Part shown: positions 57,894 to 64,000 of the stretch, in pieces
Layout: every line of letters begins with the position of its first letter
Numbering within the stretch: position 1 is the stretch's first letter
NCBI RefSeq assembly: GCF_019112545.1
Contig: NW_025064913.1
Coordinates: 72,655 to 136,654 of the forward strand
Reading direction: 5' to 3'
Length of the DNA stretch: 64,000 nucleotides
From: Guyanagaster necrorhizus
Taxonomy: Eukaryota > Basidiomycota > Agaricomycetes > Agaricales > Physalacriaceae
Translations under genes and position numbers: made by a program
Notes under the pieces: generated by a model
Databases searched by the model: none
Told to the model about the DNA's origin: nothing
Seen by the model: only the letters and a program-made list of their open reading frames with translations

Positions 57894-59723
57894 TCAATTC
57901 TTCCCCTTTTCTTCGGCTTGAGCAGCAGCGGCGGCATTAGCCATCAAGCGTCTTGCATTCCATTGAGCGAGCGGGAGGGTGAAGAGAGAGATGATGGTCC
58001 AAGCGATGAGAACACCGAAATGGAGTCCAACTAAAAAAAAATAATAATAATCAATAGGTGTTCAATAGGCTTAGTGGTCCGAGTCACTCACGTTGATTCT
58101 TCGTTCCGAAAAGAATGGTCCTGACAGCGCCGGAGACGTTGTAGAACGGGAACGCGTAACCGTAGCGGTAGAAGTGCGGGAGAACCTCGATGGGCATGAA
58201 GCACACCGCCACGTTACCTGCACAGGAAGGGTTAAGAACCATCGATTGAAATAAGGCACAGAGTGGGAAAAGAGCGTACTGATGATCCATAAGATAATGA
58301 AGAATGGCATGTACTTGGGCGTCAAGAAGGTGATCATAGCCTCGAGCGCGAGTCCAACAGCCAGCATGCCGACAAAGTTGAGCATCCAGAAGATGATAAA
58401 CCCTGCACGGCCGAACCTTGCGCGGAAATTGAGTCAATATTGTGTGATATACGATGACGGCGGGGCAGTGCTCACTTGGTGTTAAAGTCTGCTTGGAAGG
58501 CCCTGCTCAAGGTGGAGTAGAAGATGGAGATCATGAAGTACAACGCGATGGTCGAGTACAAGCGGACTTTGATGAGCGATTTCGTCGTCAATTTCATTTC
58601 GATCCCGGAGGTCATACGAGCTGCGCCGCCGATCAGCTAGAATGACGAGTCAGGGATCTACCTCGCAGAGAACAAATGGAGATGGACTGCTTACCACGAC
58701 GAAGTAGCACAGAACCAGAAGATAGATAAGGCCAACGAAGGTAATAGCACTCGCCCTGAAAGAGAACGAAATGTTAGATATGATACGGGAGGGACCTAAG
58801 GAATTACGCGCGGTGCTTACACAGGTAAATTGAATGGGCGCAGGTTGTCGATCGTGTAACTGACAGGCTCAGTAATAATTTGTGGCGCAGTTTGGAGGAT
58901 CGAAACCAAGGTGTCCGATGATTCAGATGCAGCGAGCTGAGTCCCGAACCACTGGGCGAAGTTCTGAGAGAAAGTGTCCATAGTCGTCATGATATAAGGT
59001 CGCATGAGCGAACGGCTGCAAACGATGAGAAACGGATTTAAAAACGTCTAAGCAAGAGCCCGACTCACAATGCATTCTCATTCCGTGCTTCCACGACGTA
59101 CACGGTGACTGCCGTTGAGCCGTTATACGAAGAACTGGGAGAGGATACCGCGGCGTTGAGGGATGAAGTAGCGTTGGCATGAACTATGAGAAAGATATTC
59201 AGAGGAGAATCACTTTGGGAAATCGCAAAACAACGTACTGACAACGGCCACCCAGGCTCTTTGGTCTACCACATGATCCCCCACGTCGGCCGGGCCTGAA
59301 AAGTCTGACGCAGGGCGCTGTGTCCAAGAAACCCTCGAGGTGGAGGCAACATCTGCTAAGAGGGTGCTAGTGACGTTACTACCGATTGTGGATCCATCGA
59401 AATCCTATCAGAGGTGGTGAGATACACGCTGTAGACGTTCGAAAAATACGCACTACGACCCATCCAGGTAGCTTGTGATCAGGTATCTTCCACAAAGCGC
59501 CCCAGTATATCGAGAAGACACCAAACAGCAATATAACCATGGAAAAACACCCGATGACTAGAGCCTTGATGTACTCCTTCCTCTGTGCTGCGATCTCCTT
59601 ATCGGTGAATTCATTAGAGAACGGCTTAGGAGGCGCTGCAGGCTGCTTCTCCTTCTCTGCGCTGGTGTGGGTCCGGCCATTGAGGTTGACAGTGGAGGTG
59701 CTATGAGACTGGTGGATAGACAT
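57894..59723 (-). CDS. SNG1-like: DUF3533 / SNG1-family membrane protein, nine exons, 455 aa
   Basis: Exons (minus) 59723-59454, 59404-59239, 59183-59069, 59015-58821, 58755-58695, 58636-58476, 58416-58280, 58217-58092 and 58030-57894 total 1368 nt, exactly 456 codons. All eight introns are GT-AG, 49-65 nt. N-terminal cytosolic tail, TM1 at residues ~53-75 (ALVIGCFSMVILLFGVFSIY), then WGALWKIPDHKLPGWVVDFD, the hallmark of DUF3533. A large outer loop follows (NATSSLNAAVSSPSSSYNGS, PYIMTTMDTFSQNFAQWFG), then about five C-terminal TM segments (SAITFVGLIYLLVLCYFVV, FIIFWMLNFVGMLAVGLAL, LHFGVLIAWTIISLFTLPLA) with PIEVLPHFYRYGYAFPFYN between. Yeast SNG1 is a plasma-membrane protein linked to nitrosoguanidine resistance; fungal DUF3533 proteins are tied to drug tolerance. 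No stops; appears functional. Confidence 0.9.
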
Positions 59724-60719
59724 AGCTGCGAATGAGGAACGAGCGAACGGATGAACTGCGAGGGGAAAATGCTGTTGGGGGATGTTTCTGCATGTCACGG
59801 ATTTATGTATCTATTTGGTTGCCGAGTCGGACTGGACGACAAAGAGCCCCATCGGCCAAGGAAAAGAAGACTAGGCATGCTCCGACTCGGAGGTGGATTA
59901 CTGTTTTCGTAATGCCAACCATCAGATTAACAGGCACGACTCGGAGAAATGACTCATACCTTGCTACATGTTTTTCTAACCGACCAATAGAGGGTTCGTC
60001 CTTCTCTGAGGAGCTCAGACGAGACTAACAGACGATAGTACTAACATCGATCAAACCCTTGCCGATTCGGGAACCCCTGGGAAATTTGACGTGCTTACTC
60101 GGGTCCGGCGTGTTAGTAGGCACTCCATAATCCTTACTCGGGGTACTGCGCGTCAGAATCGGACGCTACAGAACAATTCATCGCGTTGTCGGAATCTCTT
60201 CATCTGGATGACGGAACAAGAAGGTTTAGAAGTTTACAATTGCACGGTAAATCATCGCCAATCGCTTAACGATAACCCTGAACAATGGAGGTCAAGAAGC
60301 TTGCCCTTTTGCCAGCGTCGCCGCAAATACATCACTTTGAAAATCCATTCCTCCCCCCCTGCTCTGGAGACGCTTAGCGGTGACTCGACATGCATTCCGG
60401 TGGCTCTAAAGCCCCTGGACCCCAGAATCTGACAGGCAGAATTCATGACGTACCCTACACCCCGAGTAAGTAGTTCTCACCGTGGTCGATTAGACAGCAT
60501 CTCAAAACACCGGTATCACAGCGACGTTCGCGCGAATAATTCATTAGGTATACAGTCAACCTTCGTTCAGCAACCAACAGGAACATAGTTAATCCGGCTT
60601 ACTTCAGAAGGGCGCAAGCTACTCTGGTCCACTGGAAGAGTCTTGGGCTGCTACAGACCAATGGTCGAATGCGGCATGCATGTGTTTTCCCTGCGCAGGC
60701 ACCTGCGTGTTGGGGCGCA
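59724..60719. other. Upstream region of the SNG1-like gene; no gene recognised
   Basis: Presumed promoter side. Plus frames 59732-60028 and 60091-60432 are open but without motifs. No TATA box identified with confidence. Confidence 0.35.
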
Positions 60720-61090
60720 TGTACCCGATCATAAACCGTACGACGCGGACGATTCAGGGTTCAGGAGCACAGAACCGCCGGAAGTGACATGCTGAACGGT
60801 TCACCATGAATAGACCTTTCCTAGTGGTAAATATAGCGATATATTATTAGCACCATCGACGTCGAATCGGAGACAGATCGTGTCCGCTGGATGGAAGAGG
60901 GAACTGCGTGGAATGCTCTTTTGTCGTGGCAGATCGCTTAAACTACAACGAGCCAATGCCAATGTACCACCAAAGTATGAGCCTCACCGACTCGGGGAGG
61001 TAAGTAACGTAACACTAATCACACGAATTTTCCTTGGCTCGCAGGCATCAGGATATGAGAAAATCATCGGCGTAGCAAGTAGTCTGCAAC
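60720..61090. repeat. Dispersed duplication, copy 1 (partner 63230-63545)
   Basis: Shared in order with 63230-63545: GATCATAAACYGTACGACGC, AGCKATATATTATTAGCAC, GAGCCTCRYYGACTCGG, GTAACGTAACAC/GTACCGTAACAC and CTCGCAGGCATCA/CTCGTAGGCATCA. This copy has an extra piece near 60756-60830. No coding frame is conserved. It may be a non-autonomous element or a duplicated regulatory region. Confidence 0.5.
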
Positions 61091-62982
61091 CATAAATTGG
61101 CGGAATATATGAAGAAACTTAGGCGCAGGCATGTATAGGTGAATTTTCTTGGAGGTCGCATTATCCCGTGTTTTTCTTCCTCCGATAGCGCTGATGATGG
61201 AGAGAACGTGTGTGCGGATACATTCGGCCTTGCCACTGGCAGCCACGCGGTTGACGTCCGGTCATAGCGGGCTAAGCTGGGACGTATACCTGTTCCTCTC
61301 CGAGGACATGGTTTATGCGTGAGCTTTATCAGCAGTAATAATTATGAACGTCATTTCGAAGATCATAATAAAATAAGCGCCCGCTGTCGTAGCTAAGCTA
61401 ATGGCACCAAACAACTTGAACCAAGACCCTTTGAAGCAAACGGTAATCTGAACACCGTCCCAAAGGCTCCACTCTGTCAAGTTCAAATCTTGTACAAGTA
61501 ATCCAGCCTTGTTCACCAAAAAAAAAGAGGCACAATACTTGTACTAAGGCCTGATAGCTCCCACTCTTCCGTTTTTTTTTGCACTGACAGATGCTTCGAA
61601 GATCAGAATATGCCAATGAATATAAAGTACGCACAGAATCCCGAGGAGTCTCTTCTCCTATTACATCGCCAACATGTGTACAGTCACAAGTCCCGGCTGC
61701 TTCGGAGAGGAAGTGTCACGTAACAGAAAAGGGTAAATGATTCCCACGAGTCAACACCTTTCACTGTATCCACCGACCAGCGACATTTCTGCCTGATGCC
61801 TCAGATATTCAGGTATTTGCTTATGGCTTCACCCAAGAACTAGAACTATTCATGTCTCGCCGCTGCACCGCGATTAAACAGTCCATTTCCGCGGACACCG
61901 TTCAAGGTAGCGCAACTCTCCCTCTCCCGATTCTAGTAGAAAGTCTTTCTCTTCTACTCAGCTCTCCTCCTCAAAGAAGCAGACTTTTCCTCCATGGCCC
62001 CACAGCTAGGAGTTAATGTTTCCATGACATCTGATCAACAGTTCATTCCATTGTCATAAACCCACAAATCTTGCTTTCCCACATAATACTCGTCTTTGAC
62101 TTCGCAGAGAACTGACATGGCAGCAAGCAGTCCCCGAGAACATCGTAGTGGAAGAGGGCATTCGAAAACACCCCCCAAAGACCGGCAGTTGGTCGTTTCC
62201 TCCCACCATATTTGCCCTTATGTTAGTCCATGAAGAACCATATCACCGGCTCGCAATTTGAAGGTCACTACTACTACTACAGCGAGGTGTTTCTTTTCTA
62301 CGACTGGGTGAGGATTTCGCCATCGTCTCTCTCAAAGATTCTTATCCCCATAGCTGAACGACTTCAGTCTTGGTCTATTCCCCTCCTCATAGCCGACGGT
62401 TCATCCCTCAGTGAATGTCACGTCTATTTCTGTCCACAGGTTTGCCTGTTTCATCAGCACCAAAGGAGCGCCGGCAACCAACGCCGAGACTAGCGATTAA
62501 CGCCTTCGTTACGCAAATCATTCTCAGCTCGGGTATATTGTTGCGAGAAGAAAAGCGTCTACATACAAGCGAAACGTTCATCCGTCTTGTGAATACAAAC
62601 ACCAGCCCGCGTTTCGGAGCGATACTTACCAAGGGGGGGAGGGGGCGCCTGTTAAAAGGTTAGAAGACGCTGAAAAGAGAAATTCACCTGGTCGGTGCTC
62701 ATGTATCATGTATATCCTGCGCCGTGAAGAGAAGCGCCCATTTCCAAGCTTCGCTATTGGCGTTTGAGCTCGATTACCAGATGAATTATGTTCCCTGTAA
62801 ATTTGAAGACCAGTCAGCCCTCAAGCTCAAGATTCATCGACATCTTCTTGGGGTTAAGAAGACTCTGCCGCCAACTGGATACCACTCCTATTGGACGGCA
62901 CTCGTTGGTAATACATCAAAGAGAGGTGATATGCCGGGTTTGGATGGCGTCAAAGGGGGATGTCGGTCAATAAAGTATGGTA
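61091..62982. other. No gene recognised
   Basis: Several short frames (62230-62493, 62415-62663, 62724-62999) without domain content. Poly-A/poly-T tracts near 61521-61530 and 61570-61580. Confidence 0.35.
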
Positions 62983-63282
62983 TCATCTGTGTACGATGAT
63001 ATAGACAACGACGTAGCAGCCAGGACAACTCACAACTCCCGACAACCCTGCGTGATCAATCACCTTGTTTTCGGCCTCATCACAAGTCTCGTCCTCCATG
63101 ACAGACTTGGCATTAACTAGGACGACAACCTCCTCCAAGGAGTGACCCACCTCCATCATCCTCCTCGTCCAATCAATCGCCATATCCGACCTATCGACCT
63201 CGGTGCAACGAACCTCGGAGCGATTCAGAGGTACGACGATCATAAACTGTACGACGCATACATAGCTATATATTATTAGCAC
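62983..63282 (-). CDS. Unrecognised open frame, possible exon
   Basis: 99 codons on the minus strand: VVPLNRSEVRCTEVDRSDMA, RRMMEVGHSLEEVVVLVNAK, then an acidic stretch. The text looks protein-like and CpG-rich, but the left part of the duplicated segment overlaps its N-terminus and no partner exons were found. Confidence 0.2.
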   Translation of the reverse strand: MLIIYSYVCVVQFMIVVPLNRSEVRCTEVDRSDMAIDWTRRMMEVGHSLEEVVVLVNAKSVMEDETCDEAENKVIDHAGLSGVVSCPGCYVVVYIIVHR

Positions 63283-63545
63283 TGTCGATGTTCGAAACGG
63301 AGGATAATCGTCCTCCTTAATGGATGGAGGAGATAAAAATGTGCTTCATTGTGCAACGAGGCAACGAAAAAATGAGCCTCGTTGACTCGGAGCTGAGGGG
63401 GGGCCGGGTCTTGTTTTCCCACCGCTCCCGGTGAACCAAATATTTAAGATGCGGGCAGGGCAAGTACCGTAACACCCATCACAACAGTGATGTGATCCCT
63501 CCGCTCGTAGGCATCAAGAGCAGGCAAGTACTCGCTCCACCTACA
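63230..63545. repeat. Dispersed duplication, copy 2 (partner 60720-61090)
   Basis: Second copy of the 60.7-kb segment, more compact at its left side and with a G-rich insertion near 63396-63412. Same orientation. Confidence 0.5.
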
Positions 63546-64000
63546 GCACAGGTCAAAAATCGTTTTCATCGAATTTGCACGGCTACGGTGGATGTTACAA
63601 CCCAGACGGATCAATTCCGCCAGCGTCCCAAGACACAATCTTGCCATGGATTGTGTCCCCTCGGTCCCCGAGTCACTTCAGCCCAAGACTATCAAGAAGT
63701 ATCTCACGTACATCAAGTCCCTGCACACAAGATCTTGGTATGCCCTTCACAGCCACTGACACTCCCCACTTGTCGAAAACGAATCAAGCGTTATCACGGG
63801 GGAGAAAAGATCGAAAAGCCCCAAGCAGCCAGCCAGTCACCCTCTCTGTCTTGTAGGCAATCCTCGTGCACCTGTCAAGCCTGGCCACTCAGTTATCTAT
63901 GCTGCCTGCTGTGTAGGCCTACTCCGATGTGGAGAAATTCACAGCCCAGCAGTCCTCGACGAAGCCATTCACCCCAACATTTCAGCTGTCCCAAACATCA
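63546..64000. other. Right edge, no gene recognised
   Basis: A plus frame 63575-63856 (Ser/Pro-rich) is open; it may belong to a gene cut by the window end. Confidence 0.25.

Noticed and set aside
1..64000. CRISPR array, prophage or bacterial operon
   Set aside because: No regular spaced repeats; spliced genes and LTR/Harbinger elements show a fungal nuclear genome.

Overview
The window looks like nuclear DNA of a mushroom-forming basidiomycete (Agaricomycetes). Spliced genes can be rebuilt with many ~47-65-nt GT-AG introns. There are F-box/LRR relics, an expanded basidiomycete membrane-protein family, a DUF3533 (SNG1-like) transporter-type gene, and chromodomain Ty3/gypsy retroelements. One assembly gap (Ns, 39734-39968) is present. 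No rRNA, confident tRNA or CRISPR was seen.

Layout. 1-16 kb: low gene density, with the 3' end of one gene, decayed LRR/F-box genes, an inverted-repeat element (5184-5948), dispersed duplications (two carrying tRNA-like A/B boxes), and a short spliced membrane-protein gene (11551-12038, minus). 16.1-16.9 kb: a decayed reverse-transcriptase-like ORF (minus). 17314-18788: an intact 4-exon gene of 441 codons. 21506-25765: a PIF/Harbinger DNA transposon with ~42-bp terminal inverted repeats, an ATT target duplication, and two convergent decayed genes (Myb-like/DUF6818 and DDE transposase). 26-50.6 kb: a retrotransposon block almost without CpG.

The block can be resolved by target-site duplications (TSDs). 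Solo LTR F (30161..49043, TSD CTGAA) is split by gypsy element B (30429..48839, TSD AGTAT, 499-bp LTRs). The right LTR of B is split by gypsy element A (38702..48465, TSD ACAGA, 521/530-bp LTRs). The left LTR of A is split by a 1.37-kb solo LTR-like insert G (38803..40169). Further solo LTRs C and D sit in the pol of B, E sits in a LINE-like gene fragment, and H lies just beyond F. Both gypsy elements carry an integrase chromodomain. Both have a primer-binding site complementary to the predicted 5' end of their own transcript, the Tf1/sushi self-priming arrangement. Element B also carries a long opposite-strand ORF between integrase and 3' LTR, with a coiled coil, a cysteine cluster and a 48-nt intron.

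50.6-64 kb: CpG returns. There is a decayed F-box gene (minus, 53.2-54.5 kb), an intact 6-exon gene for a 615-aa coiled-coil/Pro-Ser-rich protein (55429-57550), and a convergent intact 9-exon SNG1/DUF3533 gene (57894-59723, minus, 455 aa). The last 4 kb is mostly non-coding, with a duplicated segment.

Most stops in the transposon genes fit CGA-to-TGA or TGG-to-TGA/TAG changes. Sister LTRs differ at places where one has TG and the other CA, as expected if an ancestral methylated CG decayed independently. The working genes sit on both sides of a silenced, methylated transposon island. All family names come from reading the sequence; no database search was possible.
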